A stretch of 64,000 nucleotides of DNA from a bacterium (GCA_031082145.1 JAVHLP010000001.1:427831-491830), one strand, 5' to 3'. Counted from the first letter of the stretch, positions 8,233-17,487 are shown. Numbers and translations are program-made. The notes: generated by a model not told the origin, from the letters alone.

Positions 8233-8463
8233 GTGCCCATCTACGAGTTCAGGTGTGATGACTGCCGCCGCAAGTTCGAGACCCTCTGCCGCATGGGTGA
8301 GGATGGGTCATCGCTGGCCTGCCCCGGGTGCGGCGGCAAGCGCCTGCGACGTTGCGTGTCCACCTTCTCGGCGTTCTCCCGCGACGGTGGCGGGTCGGGC
8401 ACCCGGCTTGGGGGGTCGGGCTGCTCCACCTGCAAAGGCGGCAGTTGCCAGACCTGTCACTAG
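8233..8463 (+). CDS. FmdB-family zinc ribbon protein
   Basis: A 76-residue protein beginning PIYEFRCDDC, the hallmark of FmdB-type putative regulatory proteins, with paired cysteines CDDC (near the N-terminus) and CPGCGGKRLRRC. The tail is Gly/Ser-rich with a second Cys cluster (CSTCKGGSCQTC). The zinc ribbon is seen from the sequence; the biological role of the family is uncertain. GTG at 8233 is chosen because GGGGGAG lies six bases upstream and the family starts MPIYEF; an ATG at 8227 is in frame but overlaps the ribosome site. Confidence 0.85.
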   Translation: MPIYEFRCDDCRRKFETLCRMGEDGSSLACPGCGGKRLRRCVSTFSAFSRDGGGSGTRLGGSGCSTCKGGSCQTCH

Positions 8464-8464
8464 G

Positions 8465-9661
8465 TCAGAAGAAGTCCAGCAGATGCCCCGGCCGCCTGCC
8501 GAAAGCACGCCGCAACCAGGACAGCCGGGCGCCCTCGTCCCCGTCCAACCTGAGCCTCCCCAGGACTCGCGCCGCACCGGCCGGCAAGTGGCCGGCGTAT
8601 ATGCCCGACAAGGTGGCGATGTCGCAGGCGAGGTCGGCCTGGGGGGAGCCGTCTAGCCGTTCCAGCGTGCAGCGGGGACCGCTCCAGGTCACCCGGAAGG
8701 TCCCGTGGTTCCACGGGCACAGCGGGTCCTCCACCCGCCAGTTCAGCGCCATCTCCCCCTCCCCGGGGTAGGTCAGTCCCTCCAGGGCCCGCTTCACGTC
8801 CACCACCCGCAACATGAAGGCATCCCGGTAGGTGACCTGCGGGCGGTCGGGCCAGGAGTACAGCAGGGGATGCTGCTCGGGCAGGTAGAACTGGATCTCT
8901 CGAGCCTGGGAGTCATGGTCGCGCAGAAAGCCGAGAAGAGCCTTGTGAGCCTCACCGTCCAGGGCCAGCAGTTCTCGCACGTCCATCCTGCGGTGGAAGT
9001 GATCCAGGTCCTTGAAAGCGTAGACGGCATAGGCCGCCGCCCCGCCTCCCGGGCGGCGGAGCAGGTAGGCGAAGCGACGTTCGTGCTTGCGACTCAGCTT
9101 GCGCTTCCAATCCCGCGGTTCGCGAACGAGGCATCCGTTGTACTCCTGAACGCTCCGGCTGTACACGGCGTCCAGTTCGGCAAGGTGGGCCTCGGAGTCT
9201 GGATCCACCGGACAGGCGGACCAGCCGGAACTCCTACCCGGCAGCGAGGCCAGGGGCAGGGTCACCTCAAGGGCCCTCCCGCCCACCTCCCAACCCAGCT
9301 TGCGGTAGAAGGCATGGGAGAACGGCCAGAGCAGGCTGAGGGCGTCGCCACTCGCCCTGGCCTCCTCCAGCACTCCCCCCAACAGGGCCCGGCAGTAGCC
9401 ACGGCGACGGTGCTCGGCCGGGGTGGCCACCCCGCCCAGGCCTACTTGAGGCACCCGATCGGGCCCCATCCAGGTATCCCGGCGCAGCAGGAAGAGCACT
9501 GCCACCAGGTCCCCCTCCACCGCCAGCACCCGGCTGTCCTCAAGCTCCGCCTCGTCGGGGTTGAAACTCCCCGGGTCCATGTTCCAGGCCTGAACGTGGA
9601 TACTGGTGAACCTGGGCATCTCGTCCGGAAGCACCCTGCGGATGACGCCGTTCCCTGGCAA
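8465..9661 (-). CDS. Eis-like GNAT acetyltransferase with SCP2-type C-terminal domain
   Basis: A 398-residue protein with an N-terminal GNAT fold (VPQVGLGGVATPAEHRRRGY acetyl-CoA loop), a second GNAT-like middle region and a C-terminal sterol-carrier-like domain, the architecture and length of Eis aminoglycoside-type acetyltransferases. It ends in LLDFF; in Eis the terminal carboxylate of a Phe takes part in catalysis, and this is kept here. The start is TTG at 9661, one base after the hemL stop, with GGAG nine bases upstream, so translation is probably coupled to hemL. The substrate (aminoglycoside, polyamine or other amine) is unknown. Confidence 0.85.
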   Translation of the reverse strand: MPGNGVIRRVLPDEMPRFTSIHVQAWNMDPGSFNPDEAELEDSRVLAVEGDLVAVLFLLRRDTWMGPDRVPQVGLGGVATPAEHRRRGYCRALLGGVLEEARASGDALSLLWPFSHAFYRKLGWEVGGRALEVTLPLASLPGRSSGWSACPVDPDSEAHLAELDAVYSRSVQEYNGCLVREPRDWKRKLSRKHERRFAYLLRRPGGGAAAYAVYAFKDLDHFHRRMDVRELLALDGEAHKALLGFLRDHDSQAREIQFYLPEQHPLLYSWPDRPQVTYRDAFMLRVVDVKRALEGLTYPGEGEMALNWRVEDPLCPWNHGTFRVTWSGPRCTLERLDGSPQADLACDIATLSGIYAGHLPAGAARVLGRLRLDGDEGARLSWLRRAFGRRPGHLLDFF

Positions 9662-9662
9662 G

Positions 9663-10982
9663 CTACTCGTCTCCTCTCTCCGCCAACCGGGCGAAAGCTG
9701 CCTCGGCCGACGCCAGCGTCTGCTCAACGTCTTCCCACCCGTGGGCGGTGGACACAAACCAGCACTCATAGGGAGAGGGCGCCAGCAGCACGCCCCGATC
9801 CAGCAGCAGCCGGAAGAAGCGGGCAAAGCGCCGGTGGTCGCCGGCCTCCGCCGAGTCGAGATCGCGTACCCGGCCATCGCCAAAGAAGAGCGTAAACATA
9901 GAGCCCCGCCGGTTGATGGTGACCGGGATCCCCGCCGCCGCCGCCGACTCGGTCAGGCCGGCAGCCAGAGCGGACGCCACCTCTTCGAGTCCTTCGTAGA
10001 CGCCGGCGGTCTCGAGGGCAGCCAGGGTGGCCAGCCCGGCCGCCACCCCCAGGGGGTTGCCGGCATGAGTCCCCGCCTGGTAAGTGCGGCCCTCCGGGGC
10101 CAACCCGGACATGATCTCCCGGCGGCCGCCCACTGCGGCCAGCGGCAGGCCACCCCCGATGATCTTACCCAGGCAGGTCAGATCGGGGCGCACCCCCAGG
10201 AGATCCTGGACCGCCCCGAAGTGGAAGCGGAAGCCGGTGATGACTTCGTCGAAGATCAGGACGGCGCCGCTGGCGGCGGTCAGGTGGCGCAACCCTTCCA
10301 GAAAGCCGGGTTCTGGATCCACCAGGCCCATGTTGCCGGCCACCGGCTCCACCAGTACCGCCGCCACCTCGTCGCCGCACCGGTCGAAGAAACCCTTCAC
10401 CGCTCCCAGGTCGTTATGCGGCAAGCTGGTGACCTCGGCAGCCGTAGCCGGGGTTACCCCGGCGCTGTCAGGCACGCCGACGCTGGCCGCTCCCGAACCG
10501 GCCCGCACCAGTACCGGGTCGCTGTGCCCGTGGTAGGCGCCGTCGAACTTCACCACCCGACTCCGGCCGGTGTGGCCGCGGGCGAGTCGCAGGGCGGTCA
10601 TGACGGCCTCGGTGCCCGTGGTGAGCAGCCGGATCAACTGCATGCTGGGCACGGCCGCCTGCAGCCGCTCGGCCAGTTCGGTCTCGCCGGGGCTCGAGGT
10701 TCCCAGCAGGGGGCCCTGGGCGGCAGCGCGACTAACCGCCTCGACCACCCGGGGATGGGCGTGCCCCAGGATCAGGGGGCCGTAGCCCGCCAGGTAGTCG
10801 ACGTAGGAATACCCGTCCACGTCCCAGACCCGGGAACCCCGGCCCTCCCGCAGCACCACTGGCGGTCCCCCGCCTACCTTGGCGAAGGCCCGGGCGGGGC
10901 TGTTCACACCCCCCGGGGTAACCTGCCGGGCCCGCTCGTGCTCGGCCAGCGAGCGGGGGCCGGGCCTCACCGACGGGAGCAT
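9663..10982 (-). CDS. hemL: glutamate-1-semialdehyde 2,1-aminomutase
   Basis: PLP enzyme converting glutamate-1-semialdehyde to 5-aminolevulinate, the C5 route to tetrapyrroles, including the corrinoids used elsewhere in this window. Length (439 residues) and motifs fit: TPGGVNSPARAF near residue 22, FDGAYHGHSD near 147, VLIFDEVITGFR near 241, and the PLP lysine K273 in CLGKIIGGGLP. ATG at 10982 follows GGAGGTGAAAGG. No other haem or corrinoid synthesis gene is adjacent; the downstream partner is the Eis-like acetyltransferase. Confidence 0.95.
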   Translation of the reverse strand: MLPSVRPGPRSLAEHERARQVTPGGVNSPARAFAKVGGGPPVVLREGRGSRVWDVDGYSYVDYLAGYGPLILGHAHPRVVEAVSRAAAQGPLLGTSSPGETELAERLQAAVPSMQLIRLLTTGTEAVMTALRLARGHTGRSRVVKFDGAYHGHSDPVLVRAGSGAASVGVPDSAGVTPATAAEVTSLPHNDLGAVKGFFDRCGDEVAAVLVEPVAGNMGLVDPEPGFLEGLRHLTAASGAVLIFDEVITGFRFHFGAVQDLLGVRPDLTCLGKIIGGGLPLAAVGGRREIMSGLAPEGRTYQAGTHAGNPLGVAAGLATLAALETAGVYEGLEEVASALAAGLTESAAAAGIPVTINRRGSMFTLFFGDGRVRDLDSAEAGDHRRFARFFRLLLDRGVLLAPSPYECWFVSTAHGWEDVEQTLASAEAAFARLAERGDE

Positions 10983-11128
10983 CCTTTCACCTCCGATGAC
11001 TCAAGTGCGTGCTTCCACCGGAGGATCGGGGGATCCTGCCTGACCCGGTCATGTTGCTCAGCAGGGAGGAACCGCGATCGCCGAGAAACTGCTGGGTGCG
11101 GGCGGGTCCACCGTGGGGAGGGACAGTT

Positions 11129-12082
11129 GTGGAACACCGTCGTGGGGGCACCGTCCTGCCCCTCCTGGCCCTGACGGCCTGCGCCATGATCTGGGGAGGA
11201 ACCTTCATCGCCGCCAAGGTGGCCCTACGCGAACTGGGTCCCCTCGCCCTGTCCCTGGCCCGCTTCCTGGTGGCAGTGGCCATCTTCATCCCCGTCGCGG
11301 CCTGGACGGCCCACCGGGGCAGCCGACCCACCCTTGGCGAGCTTCCCCTGCTGGCCTTGATGGGCTTCCTGGGCGTCGCCGCTTACTACCTGCTACAATT
11401 CGAGGCCTTGCAGCGGACCACCGCCACCAATGTATCGCTGCTGATCTCCCTCACCCCAGTTTGGACCGTCCTGGTCGGCCGCTGGTGGCTGCGCGAAGGG
11501 GTAACGCCGAGGCAGGTGGCCGGCATGGCCGTAGCCCTGGCCGGGGCGGCCCTGGTAGCAACCGGAGGTCAAGTCCCCGGGCTCCGGCACGCCGATGACC
11601 TCGTGGGAGCGGGTCTGACCGTTCTGAACACCCTCGCCTGGGCCGTGTACACGGCAGCCGGCCGCCGGCTGGTCTCCCGCCACGCCCCCCTGGCCCTCAC
11701 TTCATGGGTGGTGATCCTCGGCACAGCGTTGCTCGTCCCGCCGGTCCTGGCCACCGGGGCCTGGCGCGACCTCGCCGGGTTGGCCCCGGCAACCTGGGCC
11801 GCCGCCACTTACCTGGGCCTGTTAGGCACGGTTGCCGCCTACAGTCTCTGGCACTGGGCGCTGGAGTCACTGCCGGCGGGCATCGCCGCTCCCTTCCTGT
11901 GGCTAATCCCCCTGGTAGCCATCGCTCTGGCCATACCCCTGCTGGGGGAGCGGCCACCGGCGGCAACCCTGGGCGGAGCCGCCGCCATCCTGACCGGCCT
12001 GGCGGTCCTGACCTGGGGCGGCCAGGGCCGGACGGCGACGGCCGCCAAGGCACACGGCGGCGGCCGTCGCGAGAGGACCTGA
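11129..12082 (+). CDS. DMT-family (EamA) transporter
   Basis: A 317-residue membrane protein with ten hydrophobic segments in two EamA repeats (MIWGGTFIAAKVALRELGP opens the first; LGLLGTVAAYSLWHWALESL lies in the second). The GTG start at 11129 is six bases behind GGGGAGG; upstream in-frame codons lack a ribosome site. Members export or import small metabolites; no substrate can be assigned. It is divergent from hemL. Confidence 0.9.
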   Translation: MEHRRGGTVLPLLALTACAMIWGGTFIAAKVALRELGPLALSLARFLVAVAIFIPVAAWTAHRGSRPTLGELPLLALMGFLGVAAYYLLQFEALQRTTATNVSLLISLTPVWTVLVGRWWLREGVTPRQVAGMAVALAGAALVATGGQVPGLRHADDLVGAGLTVLNTLAWAVYTAAGRRLVSRHAPLALTSWVVILGTALLVPPVLATGAWRDLAGLAPATWAAATYLGLLGTVAAYSLWHWALESLPAGIAAPFLWLIPLVAIALAIPLLGERPPAATLGGAAAILTGLAVLTWGGQGRTATAAKAHGGGRRERT

Positions 12083-12141
12083 CTGACCTCGACGCTGCGG
12101 CAGGGATGCCGGTCGGGGCCGACGATTATGTCCGATAGAGG

Positions 12142-12741
12142 TCAGCGGGCGAAGACGTGACTGCCGATGCGCAGGATCACCGGCCGGCTGAAGATCCAGT
12201 GGTTGGTCGACCGGCCGGGATTGTAGAAATAGAGGGCACCCCGGCTCGGATCCCAACCCCCGGCTGCGTCCCGCGCCGCCCGAAGGGCCTCGGCCCCCGG
12301 CGGCCGCCAGATGGAACCGTTCATGACCGGCTGGAACTGCCCCGGCTGGAAGAGCACCCCCCGCAGGGTGTTGGGGAACAGCGGCGACCGGACGCGGTTG
12401 AGGATGACCCCCCCTACCGCCACCTTGCCCAGGTAAGGCTCACCCATCGCCTCGGCGTGGATCATCTGCGCCAACAGGTGCTCATCCTCGCTGGTCCTGA
12501 CCGGAGCCGCAGGAGCGGCCGAACCCCGGGGCACGACGAGTACCTGGCCCGCGATGATCCGATCCGATTGCAACCCATTGTCCCGCATCAGTTGGGTGGC
12601 GCTGACGCCGAAACGTTGGCCTAGCTTGAAGAGGGAATCACCTCTGACCACGGTGTAGTTGAACGACGCGGCTGTTGCCGGCCCCTGCAGCAGGAACAGG
12701 AACGCGGCGGCGGCAACAACCCTGATCCAGTTCCGGCTCAA
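12142..12741 (-). CDS. LysM-SleB cell wall (spore cortex) hydrolase, one LysM
   Basis: A 199-residue secreted protein: signal peptide (VVAAAAFLFLLQGPATAA), one LysM domain (YTVVRGDSLFKLGQRFGVS to GQVLVVP), and a hydrolase_2/SleB-type domain starting LAQMIHAEAMGEPYLGKVAVGGVILNR with the conserved Glu. This family cleaves cortex peptidoglycan during germination or vegetative wall. TTG at 12741 sits behind AAGGGGG with nine-base spacing. It is a close paralogue of the next gene, which has two LysM domains. Confidence 0.9.
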   Translation of the reverse strand: MSRNWIRVVAAAAFLFLLQGPATAASFNYTVVRGDSLFKLGQRFGVSATQLMRDNGLQSDRIIAGQVLVVPRGSAAPAAPVRTSEDEHLLAQMIHAEAMGEPYLGKVAVGGVILNRVRSPLFPNTLRGVLFQPGQFQPVMNGSIWRPPGAEALRAARDAAGGWDPSRGALYFYNPGRSTNHWIFSRPVILRIGSHVFAR

Positions 12742-12952
12742 CTTGACCAGCCCCCTTTCGGACCGACGTCCATTCTACCAGAACAGGCGGCAGCCGCCAA
12801 CTCGGGCTCAGTCCAGCTAAACAGGGGTTCGGGGCGTTGCTCCGCTGGAAGGGGGAGGATCGGCGGACCGATCGGAATCCGAGCCCGGCCCGCGCTCTCA
12901 GGCAAGTATACCAGTGGAAGGAAACGTCGGGGCCGGATCGCGGCGACTGCCG

Positions 12953-13690
12953 CTAGCGACAGAACAGGTGGTTTCCGATGCGGAGGATCACCGGAAGGGT
13001 CACGATCCACCTGCTTGTTGACTTGTCAGGATTGTAGAAGTAGAGTGCGCCCTGACTCGGGTCCCAGCCGCCGGCGGCGTCCCCGGCCGCCTGTAGGGCC
13101 TTCGTTCCCGGAGGTCGCCAGAACCAGCCGTTCATGACCGGCTCGAACTGCCGGGGCTGGAACAGGACCTCCCACAGGGTGTTGGGGAAGAGCGGGGACC
13201 GGATCCGGTTGAGGATGACCGCCCCCACTGCGACCATGCCCAGGTAGGGTTCACCGTCCGCCTCGGCGTGGATCATCTGCGCCAGCAACCGCATGTCCCC
13301 GTCGGTTCGGATGAGCGAGGAGGTGGCCGGACTCCTTTCGGGGATGGCCAGGACCTGGCCGGCCTGGATCTGGTCTGACCGCAACACGTTGGCCTGCTTG
13401 AGTGCGTCCACAGTGGTCCCGTAGTGCCTGGCCAGGAGGAACAGGCTATCGCCGGGCCGGACGGTGTGGCTCTGGCCGGGAACTCGCAGCACCTGCCCGA
13501 CCACTATCTGGTCCGACCGCAGGCCGTTGAGGGAGATCAACTCAGCGGCGGTGACGCCAAAGCGCTGGCCCAGCTTGTACAGTGAGTCACCGGGAGCGAC
13601 GGTGTAGGGCAGTTGAGCGGCCACGGCCGGCCCCTGAAAGAGCAAGATCAGACCGCAGACGGCCACAATCCTGGTGAACCCAGTCCGCAA
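12953..13690 (-). CDS. LysM-SleB cell wall (spore cortex) hydrolase, two LysM
   Basis: A 245-residue secreted protein with a signal peptide, two LysM repeats (YTVAPGDSLYKLGQRFGVT and HTVRPGDSLFLLARHYGTT) and a SleB-like catalytic domain (LAQMIHAEADGEPYLGMVAV). The C-terminal domain is nearly identical in pattern to the downstream paralogue, so the two arose by tandem duplication. TTG at 13690 is preferred, nine bases after GGGGGAGG; the TTG at 13699 would overlap the ribosome site. A possible extended -10 (TGGTATACT, about 12913-12905) between the two genes may give the second its own promoter. Confidence 0.9.
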   Translation of the reverse strand: MRTGFTRIVAVCGLILLFQGPAVAAQLPYTVAPGDSLYKLGQRFGVTAAELISLNGLRSDQIVVGQVLRVPGQSHTVRPGDSLFLLARHYGTTVDALKQANVLRSDQIQAGQVLAIPERSPATSSLIRTDGDMRLLAQMIHAEADGEPYLGMVAVGAVILNRIRSPLFPNTLWEVLFQPRQFEPVMNGWFWRPPGTKALQAAGDAAGGWDPSQGALYFYNPDKSTSRWIVTLPVILRIGNHLFCR

Positions 13691-13927
13691 GACCCTCAAC
13701 CTCCCCCGCCATGCTTGTCTCCATTCTAGCGGCGGCGGTGCCAGTCGCCAACGCTGGCAATCCCAACTAGGTGAGGATATTGGGCCGGGGCCGGGCTGGA
13801 AACCACAGAGCTGGAAAGGTTGGCAGCGTGATGGCGAATTGCTCGGCCTCCGGCAACTATGCCAGCGGGAGGAAGCGTTGGCGATCTCGTGGAAGAAGAA
13901 GGCCAGTGACCGCTGGGAGGAACCGCT

Positions 13928-13966
13928 GTGAAGGTCATGAGCCCTGCCTGCGGGGTTCCCGGGTGA
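13928..13966 (+). CDS. 12-aa upstream ORF overlapping the GPH transporter start
   Basis: GTG at 13928, seven bases behind GGGAGG, encodes VKVMSPACGVPG and stops at TGA 13964-13966, which overlaps the GTG start of the transporter (GTGA). The transporter GTG has no strong ribosome site of its own, so ribosomes probably reach it by translational coupling. Only the arrangement is seen; a regulatory role is inference. Confidence 0.5.
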   Translation: MKVMSPACGVPG

Positions 13967-15270
13967 GCCGGAGGCGGGCGGGAGCGGTCTGGTATGCAGG
14001 CGGGGCGCTGTCCTCGGCTCTCCTCTACCAGACCTTCGCTACCTATGCGGCTTTCTACTACATAGACCACTTGCAGGTCCCGGCCGCCGCAATCGGGACC
14101 GGCATGGCCGCTTTCGGCATCTGGAACGCGGCCAATGACCTGCTCATCGGCTACTGGTCAGACCGGACCCGGACCCGCTGGGGACGCCGGCGGCCCTTCA
14201 TGTTCGCCGGCACGCTGCCCCTTTGTCTCGTGTTTGCCTGCTTGTGGTCGCCGCCGGGAGCGCTGACCACCACCCGTTTGTTCGCCTGGTTCCTGGTCAG
14301 CGCCTTTCTGTTTGACTTCTTCTATACCATGGTCGTCCTCAACTGGGCGGCCCTCTTCCCGGAAGTCGCCCGTGATCTGAACGAGCGAGCCCCGCTGGCC
14401 GCGGTCCGTCACTGCTTCCGCATCGCCGGCACGGTTGCCGCGGTGGCCGCGACGCCCCTGCTCTACGCAAGCATCGGCTGGGCCGGTATGGGGCTTCTGT
14501 TCGCGGCCGTCTCGGCGGTCTTTCTCTTCCTGTCAGCCTGGGGGGCGGCCGAGCGGCCCGAGTTCAGCCAGGGAGAACCCCTGGCACCGGGCCCGGCTTT
14601 GCGGCACACCCTTTTCAACCGGGCCTTCCTCACCTTCATGGCCGCCAACCTGGCGGTCAACTTCACGTTCGTGGCCATGTCCACAACCTTCCCCTTCTAC
14701 GCCAAGTACGCCCTGGGCCTCACCGAGGGCCAGACCTCGGCCCTGCTGGCCCTCCTGTTCATGGTGGCCTTCTCGCTGGTCTACCCGTGGGGCCGGTGGG
14801 CCGTCCGGCGGGGGACGCGACCGGTGGCCCTCGCCGCCGTGAGCGCGTTCGGGCTGGCCCTGGTACCCTTCGGACTCGCCCGGGGCTTTCTGGACGGGCT
14901 GGGGGCGGCCGTGGCGGCCGGGGCAACCCTGGCCGGCGTCATTGTCCTTTTCGATCTCTTGCTGGCCGAGGTGGTCGACGATGACGCGATCCGCACCGGC
15001 CTCCGGCGGGAGGGCATGTACTACGGCGTGAACGGCGTCCTCATCCGGCTGGGAGTGTCCCTGCAAGCGATAGTCATGGGCGGTGTCCTTAGCCTGACCG
15101 GATACGACCCCGCCCTGGGGGTGGGATCCCAGCCCTTGGCCACCCTGGTCGGACTCCGCCTCATGCTCAGCGGGCTACCCGTGGTAGCCTTGGCCGTCGC
15201 CGCGCTAGCGCTCACGGCCTATCCGTTGCGCGGTACCCGGGAGCATGTTGTCTCGACGGTGGAGAAGTGA
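13963..15270 (+). CDS. GPH/MFS_2-type transporter
   Basis: A 435-residue membrane protein with about twelve hydrophobic segments and the GPH hallmark DLLIGYWSDRTRTRWGRRRPF in the first half. GPH proteins are cation- or proton-coupled symporters, classically of glycosides. Here the gene lies directly before a corrinoid protein and two MttB-type methyltransferases on the same strand, so the likely cargo is the methylated compound they demethylate. The start at 13963 overlaps the stop of a 12-codon ORF. A longer frame upstream lacks a good start site and family similarity. Confidence 0.85.
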   Translation: MSRRRAGAVWYAGGALSSALLYQTFATYAAFYYIDHLQVPAAAIGTGMAAFGIWNAANDLLIGYWSDRTRTRWGRRRPFMFAGTLPLCLVFACLWSPPGALTTTRLFAWFLVSAFLFDFFYTMVVLNWAALFPEVARDLNERAPLAAVRHCFRIAGTVAAVAATPLLYASIGWAGMGLLFAAVSAVFLFLSAWGAAERPEFSQGEPLAPGPALRHTLFNRAFLTFMAANLAVNFTFVAMSTTFPFYAKYALGLTEGQTSALLALLFMVAFSLVYPWGRWAVRRGTRPVALAAVSAFGLALVPFGLARGFLDGLGAAVAAGATLAGVIVLFDLLLAEVVDDDAIRTGLRREGMYYGVNGVLIRLGVSLQAIVMGGVLSLTGYDPALGVGSQPLATLVGLRLMLSGLPVVALAVAALALTAYPLRGTREHVVSTVEK

Positions 15271-15358
15271 AGGCGCCGGCGCTGGCTGCCGCGAATCCAG
15301 GAAGGCGTCCCCGTGGCGTCGCCGGGGGGACATCCGGCGGGACAAGAGGAGGTAGATC

Positions 15359-16006
15359 GTGGAGCACTTCTATGCCGAGATGTACCGGGTGGTGTACGAG
15401 GGGGAAGTGGACGCCGCCGGCCCGGCGGCCGAGCGAGCGCTGGCCGCCGGTCTCGACCCCCTGGAATGCGTCAACCGGGGCTTCATGCGGGCCCTGGAGC
15501 AGGTGGGCCGGGAGTTCGGGGCCGGCGACAAGTTCCTGCCCGAGTTGGTGGCGGCCGGTGAGGCCGTACAGCGAGCCCTGGCCGTGCTACAACCCCGGCT
15601 GCAGGAGAGCGGGATCCGGCGCGAGAGCCTGGGTCTGGTGCTCCTGGGCACGGTGGAGGGGGACATCCATGAGATTGGCAAGCGAATCGTGGGCGCCTTG
15701 TTGGCCGCGGCAGGCTTCGAAGTCGTCGATCTGGGAGTTGACGTACCCGCAGCCCGCTTCTTGGAGCGGGCGAGGGAGTTGAGGCCGGCCATCGTTGGGA
15801 TGTCGGCCTTGCTCACCACCACCATGGTCCGGCAGCGGGAGGTAATCGCCGCCCTCCGCCGGGAGAACGTGCCCGCCCGGGTGATGGTGGGCGGAGCCCC
15901 TGTCACCCCCTCCTGGGCGGAGGAGATCGGGGCCGACGGGTATGCCGAGGATGCCAGCGCCGCGGTGGATCTGGCCCGGCAACTGGTGGGTGGTGGGAAG
16001 CAGTGA
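15359..16006 (+). CDS. methyltransferase cognate corrinoid protein (MttC/MtbC-like)
   Basis: A 215-residue B12-binding protein: a helical cap (residues 1-85, with NRGFMRALEQVGREFGAGDKFLPELVAAG) and a Rossmann domain with the cobalt-ligand motif DxHxxG at 102-107 (DIHEIG), then MSALLTTT and MVGGAPVT. It shuttles a methyl group between the MttB-type enzymes downstream and a second methyltransferase. GTG at 15359 is six bases after GGAGG. It overlaps the next gene by GTGA. No RamA-type activator or MtbA-type acceptor is in the window. Confidence 0.93.
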   Translation: MEHFYAEMYRVVYEGEVDAAGPAAERALAAGLDPLECVNRGFMRALEQVGREFGAGDKFLPELVAAGEAVQRALAVLQPRLQESGIRRESLGLVLLGTVEGDIHEIGKRIVGALLAAAGFEVVDLGVDVPAARFLERARELRPAIVGMSALLTTTMVRQREVIAALRRENVPARVMVGGAPVTPSWAEEIGADGYAEDASAAVDLARQLVGGGKQ

Positions 16007-17487
16007 GCAGGCTCCATCCCCGGCGGTCCGTCCGGCCCATCCGGCCCCGGCTGTCGCTGGACATCCTGACCGGAAAAGACGTCCAGGCCATTCACGAGGC
16101 CGCCCTGCGAGTGCTCTCCGAGACCGGTGTGCGCTTCCCCTCAGACCGGGCCCTGGGCATCCTGGCCGATGCCGGCTGCGAGGTGGATCACGGCCGCCAG
16201 GTCGCCCGGATCCCCCCCGACGTGGCCATGGCCGCCATCGGCCGGGCCCCCCGTCGCTTCGCCCTGGGAGCCCGCGACCCGGCCGACACGCTGGATCTCG
16301 ATGGCGAGCACTGCTACCTCTCAACCGACGGCTGTGGCATAGAAGTCTACGACCTGGAGACCGGCGAGCGGCGCCGGTCCACCCGTGACGACGTCTACCG
16401 CTCGGCGGTGGTAGCCGACTACCTGGACGCCATCGCCTTCTACTGGGGACCGACGGTGAGCGCCCAGGACGTCCCGCCCAGCACTCGCCCGCTCCACGAA
16501 CTGGAGGCCGCCTTTCTGGGAACCTCCAAACACGTGCAACCGGAGACTATCCTCTCCGCCCCGGTGGCCCGCTGGTGCGTGGAGATGGCCTTGGCTGAAG
16601 TGGGAACAACCGCCGAGCTGCGCCGGCGTCCCATCTTCTCGGTCATGCAGTGTGCCGTGGACCCCCTAGGCCAGGACGGGGGCAGCCTGGAGGCATCCCT
16701 GGTGGCAGCGGCGCACGGCATACCCACCGGGTTCATGCCCATGCCGATGTCGTGCGCCACCGCCCCCGCCACCGTGGCCGGCAACCTGGTGGTCACCACC
16801 GTCGACGCCCTCGCCCCGCTCATTCTCATCCAGTTGGCCCATCCCGGGGCCCCGGTCTTCTTCGCCGCCGCCCCGACGGTCATGGACCTTCGAACCGGCG
16901 GCTACACCGGCGGCTCGCCGGAGGACTACCTCCTGGGCGGCGCCTTCAACCAGATCTGCCGGTTCTACGGGCTGCCCCTCTCCATGGGGGCCATGGCCAC
17001 CGGGGCCAAGCGGCCGGACTGGCAGGCGGCTCTGGACAACAGCTTCTCCACCCTCCTGCCGGTGCTCACGGGGACGGCCATGCTGACCGGCGCGGGTATG
17101 CTCAACGGCTCTAAGATCCTCTCCTACCAGCAGCTCGTCATGGACTCGGAGATCTACTCGGTGGTAGCCAAGGTTGCCGAAGGCATTCGGGTGGACGCCG
17201 AAACCCTGGCCGTGGAGACCATCCAGCGCGTGGGCCCGGAAGGTAACTACCTGGCCCAGCCCCACACCCTGCGTCACCTGGGCGACATCTGGCGCCCCAC
17301 GGTGGTCGACCGCTCACCCTACGAGGCTTGGGAGCAGGGGGGCGGCCGGGGAGCTTACGATGTGGCGGCTGACCTGGCCCGAGACATCCTGGCCGGGCAC
17401 CGGCCGCGGGAAGTGGAGCCCGCCGTACGCCGGGAGTGGCAGCGGATCCTGGCCGCGGCCGGGCGTGAACTGGAGGCAACGGGATGA
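16003..17487 (+). CDS. MttB-superfamily corrinoid methyltransferase (non-pyrrolysine) 1
   Basis: A 494-residue protein of the trimethylamine methyltransferase superfamily. N-terminal ALRVLSETGVRF, then GTSKHVQPETI, GLPLSMGAMATGAKRPDWQA and the C-terminal LAQPHTLRHLGDIWRP are typical. The reading frame has no internal amber codon, so it is a non-pyrrolysine member like MtgB (glycine betaine), MtcB (carnitine) or MtpB (proline betaine), which demethylate quaternary amines onto a corrinoid protein. Its substrate is not determined. GTG start overlaps the corrinoid stop, and its own stop overlaps the next gene by ATGA. Confidence 0.92.
   Translation: MSRLHPRRSVRPIRPRLSLDILTGKDVQAIHEAALRVLSETGVRFPSDRALGILADAGCEVDHGRQVARIPPDVAMAAIGRAPRRFALGARDPADTLDLDGEHCYLSTDGCGIEVYDLETGERRRSTRDDVYRSAVVADYLDAIAFYWGPTVSAQDVPPSTRPLHELEAAFLGTSKHVQPETILSAPVARWCVEMALAEVGTTAELRRRPIFSVMQCAVDPLGQDGGSLEASLVAAAHGIPTGFMPMPMSCATAPATVAGNLVVTTVDALAPLILIQLAHPGAPVFFAAAPTVMDLRTGGYTGGSPEDYLLGGAFNQICRFYGLPLSMGAMATGAKRPDWQAALDNSFSTLLPVLTGTAMLTGAGMLNGSKILSYQQLVMDSEIYSVVAKVAEGIRVDAETLAVETIQRVGPEGNYLAQPHTLRHLGDIWRPTVVDRSPYEAWEQGGGRGAYDVAADLARDILAGHRPREVEPAVRREWQRILAAAGRELEATG

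Noticed and set aside
13820..13836. Possible sigma-54 promoter TTGGCAG...GGC before the GPH gene
   Set aside because: GG and GC are correctly spaced, but the flanking consensus bases are mostly absent, unlike the site before kdd.
13700..13927. Possible cobalamin riboswitch before the methyltransferase unit
   Set aside because: The unit uses corrinoid and the leader is long, but I could not find the conserved B12 box and core stems; GCCAGTG at 13905-13920 is only a partial likeness.
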